Source: Clarireedia homoeocarpa
Lineage: Eukaryota; Ascomycota; Leotiomycetes; Helotiales; Rutstroemiaceae
Assembly (NCBI GenBank): GCA_001465935.1
Contig: LNKV01000005.1
Coordinates: 434,001-498,000 of the forward strand
Reading direction: 5' to 3'
DNA length: 64,000 nucleotides
Shown here: positions 1 through 10,311 of the stretch, one piece after another
Layout: each line of letters begins with the position of its first letter
How positions within the stretch are numbered: the first letter of the stretch is position 1
Made by a program: the position numbers and the translations under genes
The notes under the pieces: generated by a model
What the model was told of the DNA's origin: nothing
What the model saw: only the letters and a program-made list of their open reading frames with translations
The model's database searches: none

Positions 1-182
1 GCACATGTAGCTGCATATAGCCAGCCTAGATACTACTTCACTAAGGGCATCACTAAGTATATCCCTGGGGGCTCTGTGGTTCTATATTACGCCTCTTCTT
101 CTTCTTCCTCCTGTAAATAGTCTTAGTTCTGTAGTTCAATATTCTAAGGTCATTCAGCACTTTCATTGGTGGTTTCGTCACA
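1..182 (+). mobile_element. Solo LTR, 5' end cut by window
   Basis: This is the right part of a retrotransposon long terminal repeat, matching the two complete copies at 9974-10140 and 16887-17107. Shared blocks are the ctaagggcat segment near 41, a TATA-like tract near 82-92, and the string gtagttcaatattctaagg near 131-149. It ends TCGTCACA at 175-182, the same terminus as the 16887 copy. The next five bases are gaggg, the expected right half of a target-site duplication, but the left half lies outside the window. Whether it is a solo LTR or one end of a full element cannot be seen here. Confidence 0.8.
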
Positions 183-490
183 GAGGGTTCCTTACATCAG
201 TCCACCACCAGACACTAGAAACGCAGAATACTCGGCATCATTCGCTATTTGTTATTATAATTCAATCGCATATACTAAGACTACGCAAACTAAGGCAAAA
301 AGAGAACCAGACCCCCCCACAATGCAGCAGCAGTAAAGGAAAAATCAAAAAATCAAAAAATCAAAGCGAATGTCGAAAATATTTCCATGTTCTTATCCAC
401 CAGCCCTCCGTATGTATGTTTCAAATCACTCTTGAACCCAGTCTGCAAAACTCTAACTCATTGTATATTAGTATCACAGCATGGCGTAGC
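183..490. other. Intergenic, nothing recognised
   Basis: This AT-rich stretch between the LTR fragment and the remnant at 491-771 holds a short run of C and several A-rich blocks. No gene, RNA or repeat was recognised. Confidence 0.5.
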
Positions 491-771
491 TTAAACCAAC
501 GCCTTTGGTGGCGTGTGCCAGAGTGTCGTCGTCCTTTTCATATCGGCCAGCACGCCCACGCCCGCAATGCCCTGAAGCCCAAGCTTATCAAAGCTCCCCA
601 TGCCATTCTCAGTCCAGCCCGAGAGCGTCCAGCCAGGCTAACGCGCGAATCCAGTCGTGGTACCTTTTTGGCCTCCTCCTCAGTGATCTCGCTTTTGTCG
701 ATATGGTTTTGCCTGAAGAAGATCTGTGTCTTGCGCATCGAGCGGGTAATGTCACGCATTATACCCAGGAA
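491..771 (-). pseudogene. Unassigned C-terminal coding remnant
   Basis: Two adjoining minus-strand reading frames look protein-like. The first (771-664) reads FLGIMRDITRSMRKTQIFF and runs to a charged EEEAKK. The second (637-491) carries GMGSFDKLGLQGIAGVGVL and ends WHTPPKALV-stop. They are in phase if the 26 bases at 638-663 (GT...AG) are removed, but that is shorter than any usual fungal intron. A frameshifted or truncated gene is therefore as likely as a spliced one. An acceptor-like CTTAG precedes 771, but I found no upstream exon before the neighbouring gene's stop at 1053. I do not recognise the family. It may be a relic clipped by rearrangement near the LTR. Confidence 0.3.
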
Positions 772-1052
772 CTAAGCGCGGTGAGCTTGTCTTGAGAACG
801 GGGGGTTTTTTTCACTCGGTGCTTGAGAGAGCTATATGGGAAGCTGGTTATGTAAAGATTTGTTGGGAGTAAGCACGCGGTTGCGCATTGTTCACGGTCT
901 TCGTGTTTATGGAAGTATGTGTTTAGGTGGGACATCGTGTGAAAGATATTTTTCATAGTACAGTAGGAAGAGAAACATTTGGAGCTAACTTTCTGGACAG
1001 CCCAAGACCTAACATTCAAAGTCCACGGAACCGCGACGTGACTCCCCCAAAA

Positions 1053-2622
1053 TCAAGGCCACAATCCCTTCTCCCACTCCTGCCCCTCATCCGCCTTCCC
1101 AAAAACAACACTCAACCCATACCCCCCCGGCCCCTCCTTCCCCTTGCCTTCCCCATTTTTCCCCTGACCGCCCGCACCATCCCTAAAACTCTGGAACCCA
1201 CCCCCTCCATAGCCACCCACAGGCCCCCCCACAATCCCCCAAGTCTTACCCTTCTCACCTGTACTCCCCCGATCCCACGTAAAGTCCTCCAGCTGCGGGA
1301 TCCAGCTGCCGTTGCCCCAAACCACATGTCTGCGGAGGGCAACATTCCACGAAAACGATGACTCGAGTGTGCCGCCGAATTTGGTGGATTTGAGCAAGAC
1401 TTCATAGTCTACGAGGGAGCGCTGCGCGGGGGAGAGATGCTGGTATGATTTTAGAGCCGAGGGGGTTAGGGAGAGGAGAGAGTAAGCGGTTGTTACGGTC
1501 ATGGGGCGAGTGGTGTAGTTTTGGGCGTGGAGGGTGAAACGTTTGATGTCATGTTCGGAGGCGGAGACGAGGTAGATGAGGAAGAGTTTGTTGTGTTTGG
1601 CGGCTTGGAGGTAGTTTTTCGTTTGGACTTCGAAGGGGGTCCATCCGGCTGCTGTGGCATCGTAGGCAGTTCGCAGGTGGGCACCGTAGAACATTCTGCC
1701 TTGGATGCCTTGCTCGGGGTCAAAGTTAATTTTGAATCGGCGTGATAGAGAAAACAAGACGGTAGAGGCGAGAGTGCGGATTTCAAGAGTAGGTCGGACG
1801 AGACGACCGAATTGAGCAACGAATTTGGAATCGTCATAATGGAGAGGCCATTGTAGGAGTGAAGGTTGGATAGTGACGCGAACAGGTTTTTGCGCGGAGA
1901 AATCTGACTGTGTGTCATTAAGCCAGATAGTGAAATTACCTGCCCATGTTTCTGGATATGCTAACAAGGATTCGAATGGTTGACCCAGCTTATCTTCTAG
2001 CAGAGAACCGGGATCTATAGAATGCGGATTCTGAGTACTCGGTATGGTATATAGGTCATTGGAATGTGGGACGAACTGAATCCTCGGACACGCTGAGCTC
2101 AAGGATGTTTGGAAGAAGTCGAGGTCGAAAAGATGGGAGAATGGAACGTGGGCGACGTTTTCTTTCTTTCTCTTTTCTAAATCGTGCTCGGAGCTAGGTT
2201 TGTCTATTGGAGGTGTCCAGAGCCTGACCTCCGGCATAACAATTGTCGTCGCTAGGAGGATTAGCAGAAGGGAGCACATGGGAACTTGTGAGCTTACCTC
2301 CGGCTTCCAGTGCATATCGGAAACAATTTAATATCATGTTTCGAATATTTGCGACTCCTCCATGTGGCGATTGACATTGGAAGATCAATCCCTCTCTCCA
2401 TTGAGTCTTGTCGCAGAAACGAATCAAAGTTGAATTGTCGTATGGACCATCGATATCAGTACGGAGAGCTTTCTCCACGAAGATACCCCTTTTGCCTTTG
2501 ACAGCGATCTGTATCGTTTGGTGGTAATCACGATCGGAGAAGAGATACCATCCAATGGCAAAGGTGGCGACGAAAATGAAAAAGAGTTTCAAGAGTTGAA
2601 ATGATTGCTGTGGCAGCACCAT
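1053..2622 (-). CDS. O-fucosyltransferase-like type II membrane protein
   Basis: Two exons (2622-2298 and 2251-1053) encode about 507 residues. The 46-nt intron has GTAAGC/CTAG borders and a CTAAT branch point. Residues 8-28 form one membrane anchor (FQLLKLFFIFVATFAIGWYLF region), as expected for a Golgi/ER lumenal glycosyltransferase. The segment after the anchor has the pattern FCD-x-TQW...FQC...GG-x-x-NIRN...FRYALEAGATT, followed by GAHLRT-AYDATAAGW near 298 and FGG-x4-SSFSWN near 402-411. I associate these motifs with fungal proteins related to GDP-fucose protein O-fucosyltransferases. The C-terminus (about 450-495) is Gly-rich and low complexity. Substrate and activity are not shown by the sequence. 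The family name comes from motif memory. Confidence 0.7.
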
Positions 2623-3590
2623 TTTGGAAAGCCAATCCTACTGTGATAATTTGCAAATGAAGAGGAGGAAAAGACGAAAGAAAAGGTGGCCATTGAGAAG
2701 TGATAGAAATTCGACATTTTCTCCTTCATTGCCACCGCAAAAGAAATGCAATCTCAAAATGGAAGAGTTGTCTCAAGGTGTCACATGTGGCATGTATGTG
2801 GCGGGTAGAAATGAAGCTATTCATTTTGTGAAGGCAGTGTGGCTGCGGGTAGGCTGAGAAATATCACATGAGCCTTTCGGTGTATTATGACGCGATGTCC
2901 TCCTCGATCAAAGAAATGCGCAAATGAGAGTGTGTAGAAGCATAGAATTCTAGCAAATCCCGAGTATCCTGATCAATTGGAAGTGGTGCGAACAACATAT
3001 AGCACGTGGATGATAACCACCATTCATCATGATGAAAGGTACTTACAATCACGTGATACTTCTGACCTAGAGACCTACTAAGGGACCTATTATGTTGATC
3101 AGAATCCTTCCCGCGAATATCTATCCAAATCATCTATCCTCCCTAAGATTCTAGACCGTCTCGTTCGTAGAGATAAAGATAAATAGTAAACATATATAAC
3201 CCTTCAGCTGGTTCGTGCGTGCATATATACACAACACCTACAAACGCGTTTCAAGACTCTGATTCGCCCACCCCTATCCTTTGCTATCCCCAACGTTAGC
3301 CCAAGTTTAGATACCGCAGTATCAAATACCATACTCCGTCGGTTACTCTATAAAGTACTTTGTACAGAACAGATCCATCATTCCTCCATCTAGATCTGTC
3401 GTTCATGCATGAACCATGCTATGGTACACTCACCGCACATCGTACCGTGGACGTGGTCAGTATCTGGTACTGCACGTGTACAGTACAGTATTTCACTAGG
3501 GTAGGATTTACGAAGTAGGTAGGGGAGAGATCACGGCCAGGGTATAGAGAAGAAGCGAAGAAAAGGAATCAAGGTGCCGAAGGAGATCTC

Positions 3591-3653
3591 GCTCTAGCTC
3601 CAGCTCCAGCTCCAGCTCCAGCTCCAGCTCCAGCTCTAGCTCTAGCTCTAGCT
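3591..3653. repeat. Hexanucleotide microsatellite (AGCTCY)n
   Basis: About ten 6-bp units alternate from AGCTCC to AGCTCT. Read on the minus strand they would give a Leu-Glu run, but the frame has no other gene-like content. Confidence 0.9.
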
Positions 3654-5130
3654 GGTAAATGCAAAAAATCGATGCATCACATTCATACATTAGTATGAGC
3701 ATCTAACTCACAACATAGTAGCGGTGTACCATGTGAGGTGGGTTGGGGGATATTTTGGGAGGAGGCAGGGTATTTTGGTGGGTTTATGATTATGATAGAG
3801 AAAATCGGGAAACCGTGATATCAATCGCAGACTAAGAATTGAGCATCTGCAAGTTGTAAAGCTGTCTGTATCTTTCGTACTTCGTAAGGTTGCAGCAAAA
3901 AAAGAAGATTGGCTTAATCGGTGGTCCGGATCATCTATCTCCGTTCTCCCCCATCTAAAAACAGAAAAACACGTTAGCTCAGTTAGGTAACTATTCATGC
4001 ATAAGTTTTATGCATGGCTTTCTGTCCAGCTTACGCCTTTTGTGCTTGTCCCGTTACGCGGATCCATAGAGGGTGTGGCACTGCATAAAGCCTGCATTAC
4101 TTCTGTCCAATGGTTTCGCCGATGTGCCTGAATACAAACGCGAGCTTGACGCGTGCGGTTTTAGCGTGGGTGTTAAGCGACGCGACGACGTCTTCTCTTT
4201 TATTTGTTTGGAGAGGGAGATGAGGGGAAAAAGGAGGAAAAGGGTCAAAGAGCTGAAGAGGGAAGACCGGAGAGGAGAGAGGGACAAGGGGAGGGACGTT
4301 ATTTCTGTACGTGATTGAAGTCACTCGAATTAATGCGATCTTGCTTTTTCCTCAACCGTCTTGTCTCTGAATCCCTCCCTCATCCCGCCTCAATTCGCAC
4401 CATCACCTCAACTCAACTCTACTCTACTCTACTCAACTCAACTCATCTCATCCAGACAGACACACCAAAACTCTCCCATCCTTTTTTTGGTGGGCAGACG
4501 GAATTGGCCATCATCCACGATAAACACGATAAACACGATAAACGATAGGATAAAGAGACTGGCCTGATAAAGGCCGATTCCATCTCGCACACGCTCCAAT
4601 CATTCAGGATTGTCTCGAAACCTTCAAAAGCAGTGGTCGACAATAATAATCCGGTTCCGATGAAGGTTAGGTGAGTGAGTGTGGTTTGGTTGGGAGGTCC
4701 CACATGATGCGCGCATGCTCGCAGCTTGCGGTTTTACTTTGCAGGTCCAGAATCCACTCGAGTTTTCTTCTCGCCCGCAGTCTGCGACTCGGTGGTCCAC
4801 ACGTTGCACAAATCGTTGTACCTACGTGCTGTACATGTATATGCAGGCGAGGGGGAGCAGGGCAAGGGGTTGTGGGTATGGATAAGTAGTGGTTTACATT
4901 TGAACAATGGACAATGGACAAGGGGATGTGTAATCCGTACGACTGGCAGAAAAGAGAGCGATGCAGGAAAGAAGTGTGATATTATCCCCCTTCGTCTGAC
5001 GCTACATCTACATCTATACGCACAGCGGTTATGCCTCTTTGGCAAGTTGAAGTGCTAACTACTGCAATATGGTGGAGTAGAATTGCCAACTTTTGCCAGA
5101 CATTAAATTGGAACCTCCTGCTGCGCCCAA

Positions 5131-5181
5131 CACCCATTTCCATTTCAATTCCCATTCCCATCCCCATTCCCATCCCCATTT
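5131..5181. repeat. CATTCC/CATCCC microsatellite
   Basis: An imperfect 6-bp repeat of cattcc and catccc units sits inside the pyrimidine-rich leader region. Confidence 0.85.
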
Positions 5182-5678
5182 CTGTGTCTCTTCTTCAAAA
5201 TGCACCATGTGTTCGTCTGTTCATCTGTTTATCTGGGCCGGCACGGGCAGAAATGGGCGCGCATGAGAATTGAATCTGCCTTTTGTTCCTCTGGCCAGTC
5301 AGCATTCTCCTTTGGCTAGTTCTGCGACGCTGCTAGTCCTGTACGGCCCTGTCCTCGTTCTCTTTCGCCAGTGCTTTTGCACTGGCTTTGCAGGTGTGAT
5401 CTGCAATTTCATCTTTACCGAGCCACGCTAAGCCCATCAAGGTCGAATACGGCGAACCATAAAGACCAAAGCTTCCTCTGAACGCGCCAAAACCTTCTGT
5501 CCACCCATCCACTTTTCCCTAAAATCGACCAAATCCACTTCCTCCTTAGTCACTTTCGCTCATCTCATTTACCCACTTTCTCACTCAACCCACCCACTCG
5601 CCCACTTGCCCACTTGCCCACTCACCCACCACACGAACCTTCCTCGCTCCTTCCCGTCGCCTCTTTCATTCAGTCACC

Positions 5679-5679
<1 letters not shown>

Positions 5680-5711
<32 letters not shown>

Positions 5712-5716
5712 CCCCC
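5680..5716. repeat. CCCTCA hexamer repeat
   Basis: About six CCCTCA units lie in the pyrimidine-rich leader. This differs from the telomeric CCCTAA unit. Confidence 0.85.
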
Positions 5717-6803
5717 ATTGCGATCCTACCTACGCACTCTTTCCTTTGCGCCCGCTCACTCATTCATCATTTCATCGAGTATTCCGGCGCAGAACATCGT
5801 CCAGGAAGAAACGATTCCAACGATACAAGACAATTTCGCGCCGCTCTTGAATCCATCCATTGATTCACAATCTCGTTTCTCCTGCTGCCCTGGTTACTAT
5901 CGCATTTGACCGTACGCCTTATCTCCAAATCAGTCCTCCAACACAAGCTTGTGCCCCTCAGTTCTACAGAACCACCACACATTCTTTCCTTGCAATCGCT
6001 TCTGTTCTTCATTTCGCTGGCATAGCACTGGAATATCCTACAATTATACATCTGCGACGCGAGTATCTGCTCACAGTACGAACGCGCCGGAGTGATATTT
6101 GGACTTCGAATACGAGCGATTGCGACAGATAAGCCGCGCAAAAGTCACACAGAGCACGGTCGCAAACCAATTTCCGCACGAAGAAACAGAATACAAGTCC
6201 TCGCAATTGCTGGGCATTGTACAGTCGCATCTTCTTCGAGCTTTGCCATCTTGCTGCGGACATCGAGTCATACTTGGGCCGTTGGGTCTTTCATTCGTTC
6301 AGATCAACACTCAATCCGCGCTCAGCTATCGGTTCCTGCCTTTGAAGATCGTCAACATCGAATTCGTGCATGCAGGATACCCTTACACAAGCTTGTGCAT
6401 TACGATAGAAAAGCTCCGATCACCTTATCGATAGGACCCTTTCGACATTTTGGGGTCAATTCACCGTCCTAAAGTCGAATCTGATTAACCCAACCTCACG
6501 CTACCCACATACCACATACTCGGTCGTCTCTTGCTTTGCTTTATTTGCGACAACTTGAGCGTGGGCCAAAGTCATTCTGAGGACCCCCCTTTCTGCCATC
6601 TTTCTTTAGGGCCCGAGCAAGATCTTTGTATCATACTTTCTGTAATTCCAAGTTCGCATTTGCATATAAAGAATTGCTACTATCGGCGCGGCGCATTGTA
6701 CAATCTCGAAAATCAACGGCGCCAGCACTTCCAGAGGTTCTCTTTCTTTTACTACAACTACGCCACAATCTTGCACACGCGTGAACTTCACATCAACACA
6801 AAA

Positions 6804-8864
6804 ATGTTTCATCAGCATCAGAATGGGTCTACTACGCTTCCTAGGGGCTTCCGCTTCCACCATAATGAAGGAGATCTACCAACCACCCCGGAACCTTTTA
6901 ACCGTGCTGAATCGGAAGAGCCACCTTCCCCACCTCGTCCGACACGTTTGAAAGTCAGACGACGAAATGTCTCTAATCTGCAAGCACCAACGGAGCAATT
7001 TCTCGCTTCTGTAGCTGCTGCAGACGTCCCAATCCCTACTATTGAGGAGCCACAAATAGCGACACCCCACGTATCTGACGATTGCGATATGCCAGACCGA
7101 GACCCACTTTCAATTAGTACATCTTTCTTGGCTCCGCATACATACTATTCAAGGCTCGCATCGCCCCCTAAAACTCCAATTCCAACAATGGCCAACACGA
7201 CAGAAATCACTTCGGATCACCTTGATTGGAGAATGGGCTCTTTATCACCAAGTGAATGCGAAATTGAAAGGCCATCATCTGCTGCATCGAACAGCTCTGA
7301 AGATTCTTTTTACAGCCGAGGTCGAATGTCAAGACACTCTGAAGATGGGAGCTGTACCAGTCCCGAGTCTGATATTTCCGATCCATTCACATTTCCTTCA
7401 TACTCCAAGCCGAGTGACGATAATACGTTCGAAGAAGCGACCACAGAACAACGAAACACCATCTTGAACGCAAAACTACGAAGCAAGACCCGAAGCGATG
7501 CTCGTTGGACATCGGCGATGAGCGCACATTTATGGTCAATCTACCTCTTGTATCTGCAAGATCCTGTCGTAACTCCATTTCGAATTGGTGCTAGCGCTGT
7601 ACCGCCTGAAGGTGTGTGTCATCGAGTTGCTAGACAAGCAAAGAAAAGCTGGAAAGGTCCCAAGGGTGTACATGCTGCAAGCTCGTCTGTTCAACAATTA
7701 TCACGTGCGGCATCATCCGACAAAAGTGGCAGCGCAACCCCAACGGCCGAGGCTCTTCGATCATACTCGCAGTGGCCACACAGCAGTTCAGCTACTCGAG
7801 CTCACCTGAGAGAGCTTTGCAAAACGAAAGATACGAGTTCGGTACAGCGACATCGACATCTCCAATCCCGCAGCCCTACGCCTTTCTCATCCCAAAATTC
7901 CCGCTCAAGATTCCGTACACCGGAGCCAAAACCCTGTGCCTCTACGTCTTTTGATACCGAAGATATTGCTTTATCACTCACTACGAGCACGTCTGAAACA
8001 ATGCAGCCAGATGGACCATTGGCACGTCTTGCCACTGACAACGATTCTGCAATGGATGACCCGTTGAAACCTAACTACCGCCTGAGAGTATGGAGGAAAT
8101 CTAGGGGTATGAACTTGAGTCTTGACGATAGCAAGAGCCGCAGTCTGGGATCACCATTCATGGCTAGAACTTACGGTCCTAGCTCGACGATGGATGGAGC
8201 ATTCGATTTGCCACGTCCTTCAGCATCACGCCTATACTCAGATACAATGCCCGTGCCTGGTCCACGACTTCGATCTCCACTGCACTTCGAGCGTCCCCGA
8301 TCACTTACCGGCACGCAAAAGCGACGGGCACAGAACTCTTTGAATGATGCTTTGACCTTGAGTGGAGAATCACCCAAGCCGAACGTAATGGACGAGCAAT
8401 TGTATGGAACTTCTTTCACAAATGGTCAACGACGAGTTCGTACCAGGGCCTTTACCGTAGGTGGTGATCTACTTCGAAATCGAATCCCTGGACTTTTCCA
8501 GCCTTCTCCTTCTCCCTCGACGCCAAGCCATTCCAGAGAGCCCGAGAGAAGCGGACTTGTACCAGAATTTAGCCCATCGCCGGCTGCACCTGCTAAACTA
8601 CTTCCCCCTGTTACCTTCGAGCCTCCACGTTTACGCTCACCGTTCATGGAATCGGGGCCTAATACATTTCCTCGAAGGCTGTTTCAAGAACATAGTCCGG
8701 CGGTGCGTCGTTCTGACGTTGCTACTATGCATCAATCACGTCGCTCGATCGGCTCCCTGGACTTTGGAGAAAGTTCCAATCTTGATTCACGCCTCTCACA
8801 ACTTGATCAAAAGCTTGACGAAATAAGACGGCGGGAAAACGCAAACCGAAACCGGGATAGCTAA
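6804..8864 (+). CDS. Conserved fungal protein, mostly disordered
   Basis: A single exon of 686 residues. The ATG at 6804 is preceded by acacaaaa, a good fungal start context, so the open frame upstream is treated as leader. Most of the protein is Ser/Pro/Arg-rich and probably disordered, with many SP and TP sites that could be phosphorylated. The one ordered-looking block is residues 234-288, starting RWTSAMSAHLWSIYLLYLQD and continuing through TPFRIGAS, PPEGVCHRVAR and WKGPKG. It has several Trp and a Cys-His and resembles a small conserved domain of Pezizomycotina proteins with no function I can name. The last 30 residues (LSQLDQKLDEIRRRE) should form a short coiled coil. The protein lacks a signal peptide and membrane segments. 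A role in regulation or scaffolding is only a guess. Confidence 0.75.
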   Translation: MFHQHQNGSTTLPRGFRFHHNEGDLPTTPEPFNRAESEEPPSPPRPTRLKVRRRNVSNLQAPTEQFLASVAAADVPIPTIEEPQIATPHVSDDCDMPDRDPLSISTSFLAPHTYYSRLASPPKTPIPTMANTTEITSDHLDWRMGSLSPSECEIERPSSAASNSSEDSFYSRGRMSRHSEDGSCTSPESDISDPFTFPSYSKPSDDNTFEEATTEQRNTILNAKLRSKTRSDARWTSAMSAHLWSIYLLYLQDPVVTPFRIGASAVPPEGVCHRVARQAKKSWKGPKGVHAASSSVQQLSRAASSDKSGSATPTAEALRSYSQWPHSSSATRAHLRELCKTKDTSSVQRHRHLQSRSPTPFSSQNSRSRFRTPEPKPCASTSFDTEDIALSLTTSTSETMQPDGPLARLATDNDSAMDDPLKPNYRLRVWRKSRGMNLSLDDSKSRSLGSPFMARTYGPSSTMDGAFDLPRPSASRLYSDTMPVPGPRLRSPLHFERPRSLTGTQKRRAQNSLNDALTLSGESPKPNVMDEQLYGTSFTNGQRRVRTRAFTVGGDLLRNRIPGLFQPSPSPSTPSHSREPERSGLVPEFSPSPAAPAKLLPPVTFEPPRLRSPFMESGPNTFPRRLFQEHSPAVRRSDVATMHQSRRSIGSLDFGESSNLDSRLSQLDQKLDEIRRRENANRNRDS

Positions 8865-9247
8865 TAAAATTTCTGTCTTACATACCGATCCAAACATTTC
8901 TGAATTTCCACTCTGCTGCAAAAACTACTTTCTTCACTAGCACTTGGCGTATCAATGACAGATGATATCCACGACTTGAGCGCGTTCACCGGCATTTTCT
9001 CAATTTTTCTACTAAAATTCGAATTTTCACTTACTCATGCTAATGTTCATGGCACTCCTCTTCTTTTCGCTTATGCCTCTTTTGCTGGCTGGCGCCCTTT
9101 TTGTAATCGACATTTATTTCCTTGTCTATTCGATCTGATCTACTCTTTCGCGACCGATATGATGCTGGGAAATGATTGTAACGATTTTTATGAAACCAAA
9201 TGAATGGGGCGCAACAACATTTTTTAATGATGATTACAGAACGAATC

Positions 9248-9303
<56 letters not shown>

Positions 9304-9968
9304 TTTTTGATCTCTTTACAACTTTAAATACTTTTCTTTCGGGTTGTTGTCTTCTACTTTGGGTGATATGGGAGGATAGGATGGATGGGTGGGTGGCTTG
9401 TTGATTGGATGGATTGGATTGGGTTTGGGTGTATTGGATGGATATGAGTGGATTGTCTCTTCGATCGATCGAGCGAGATTATGGATAGGATAGGTTAAAG
9501 GACAATCAATCAGCTTTCATGTAAATACAGGACACGAAAGACAGATACCGGGGTGAAATGCTTCAATACCTAATTACCAATTGCTTTCGAACACTATTGC
9601 TTGCTGAGGCTTGGGGAAGAGTGTAGAGTGAGTGGTTTAGAGATGTGAGGCTGAGAGACTATTGCTGCCGATGCTTTGTATAGCTCCTTAGCGCCGAAGT
9701 GGAAGGGAAAGCTTGATTTGCTGCGACTATTAGGGTATTGGATGTAATAATAAATAGGTTACTTCAAGTTTCTCGGAGGTGAGAAGATTCAAAGCTTTTA
9801 GGCGAGTTTGAAGCCTACATACTCGTAGTTAATTTGTGTGCCACGAATAAACGGGGCCGCGTGACAAGCTAGCCATAGCAAAGGCGGTAACAGATATTTG
9901 ACCCGAAAGTGCTCACCGCGTTGTTGTTTTGCCGGCAGAATCATAATCGACCTAGTATCTTTAGTCTG
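8865..9968. other. Intergenic with poly-T and GGAT-rich tract
   Basis: The 3' flank of the 6804 gene is followed by a 51-T run (separate entry), then a GGATGGATTGG-type simple repeat at about 9368-9445. No coding region was seen. Confidence 0.6.
9250..9300. repeat. Uninterrupted run of 51 T
   Basis: All bases from 9250 to 9300 are T. This is either a genuine homopolymer, a poly-A end of a minus-strand retroposed sequence, or an assembly artefact. Confidence 0.95.
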
Positions 9969-9973
9969 GACTC

Positions 9974-10140
9974 TGTAACGACTCTCGTATATATATGAGT
10001 CGCACACGTAACCATTGCATTTAGCTAAGGGCATCGCTAAGCAATGCCCTAGGTTCTTTGGTTATATATAAGGCCTCTCTCCTTGTACATAGCTTAGTTT
10101 TGTAGTTCAATATTCTAAGGTCATTCAGCGTCTCGTTACA
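9974..10140 (+). mobile_element. Solo LTR with perfect 5-bp target duplication
   Basis: The 167-bp element begins TGTAACGA and ends TCGTTACA, perfect inverted termini of the TG...CA type. It is flanked by GACTC at 9969-9973 and GACTC at 10141-10145, a perfect 5-bp target-site duplication as left by an LTR-retrotransposon integrase. No internal region is present, so it is a solo LTR made by LTR-LTR recombination. It shares the blocks ctaagggcatcgctaag and gtagttcaatattctaagg with the copies at 1-182 and 16887-17107. It is shorter than the 16887 copy. Its right end is 171 bp upstream of the ADE2 start, in the same orientation. Confidence 0.92.
10063..10073 (+). promoter_or_regulatory. TATA box inside the solo LTR
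   Basis: TATATATAAGG lies at the position expected for an LTR promoter and points toward ADE2. The matching site in the 16887-17107 copy (minus strand) is CTATATAAGG. Whether ADE2 uses it is unknown. Confidence 0.5.
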
Positions 10141-10311
10141 GACTCAATACAAATTTTAATCGCATACGTTCTCCCCTCTACATTATAGTATAGCAGCTCG
10201 TGCTTTTATTCACTGCTAAACGCTTTTCAGCCAGGTAATTACAGAAGACCCCGCCGTCATATAGGAAGAATTTCAGACCGTTTTGCTTTCTAACAATCAA
10301 AGCTCTTAGCT

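Larger units (their letters stand above)
2623..6803. other. Long gene-poor intergenic region / leader
   Basis: These 4.2 kb hold no open frame that resembles a protein. The region has several short tandem repeats: ACGATAAAC units at 4516-4547, alternating actca/actct at about 4408-4455, and those listed separately. From about 5480 to 6530 the plus strand is strongly pyrimidine-rich (C/T). That is typical of a fungal promoter and 5' leader for the gene starting at 6804. Confidence 0.6.

Noticed and set aside
3508..3702. A minus-strand Leu-Glu repeat protein
   Set aside because: The frame is just the AGCTCY microsatellite with no conserved flanks.
5680..5716. CCCTCA hexamers as an internal telomere tract
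   Set aside because: The unit is CCCTCA, not CCCTAA, and it lies in a wider C/T-rich leader.
6531..6803. N-terminal extension of the 6804 gene
   Set aside because: No ATG. The frame opens at TTG, and the extension shows no conservation pattern, while ATG 6804 has a good context.
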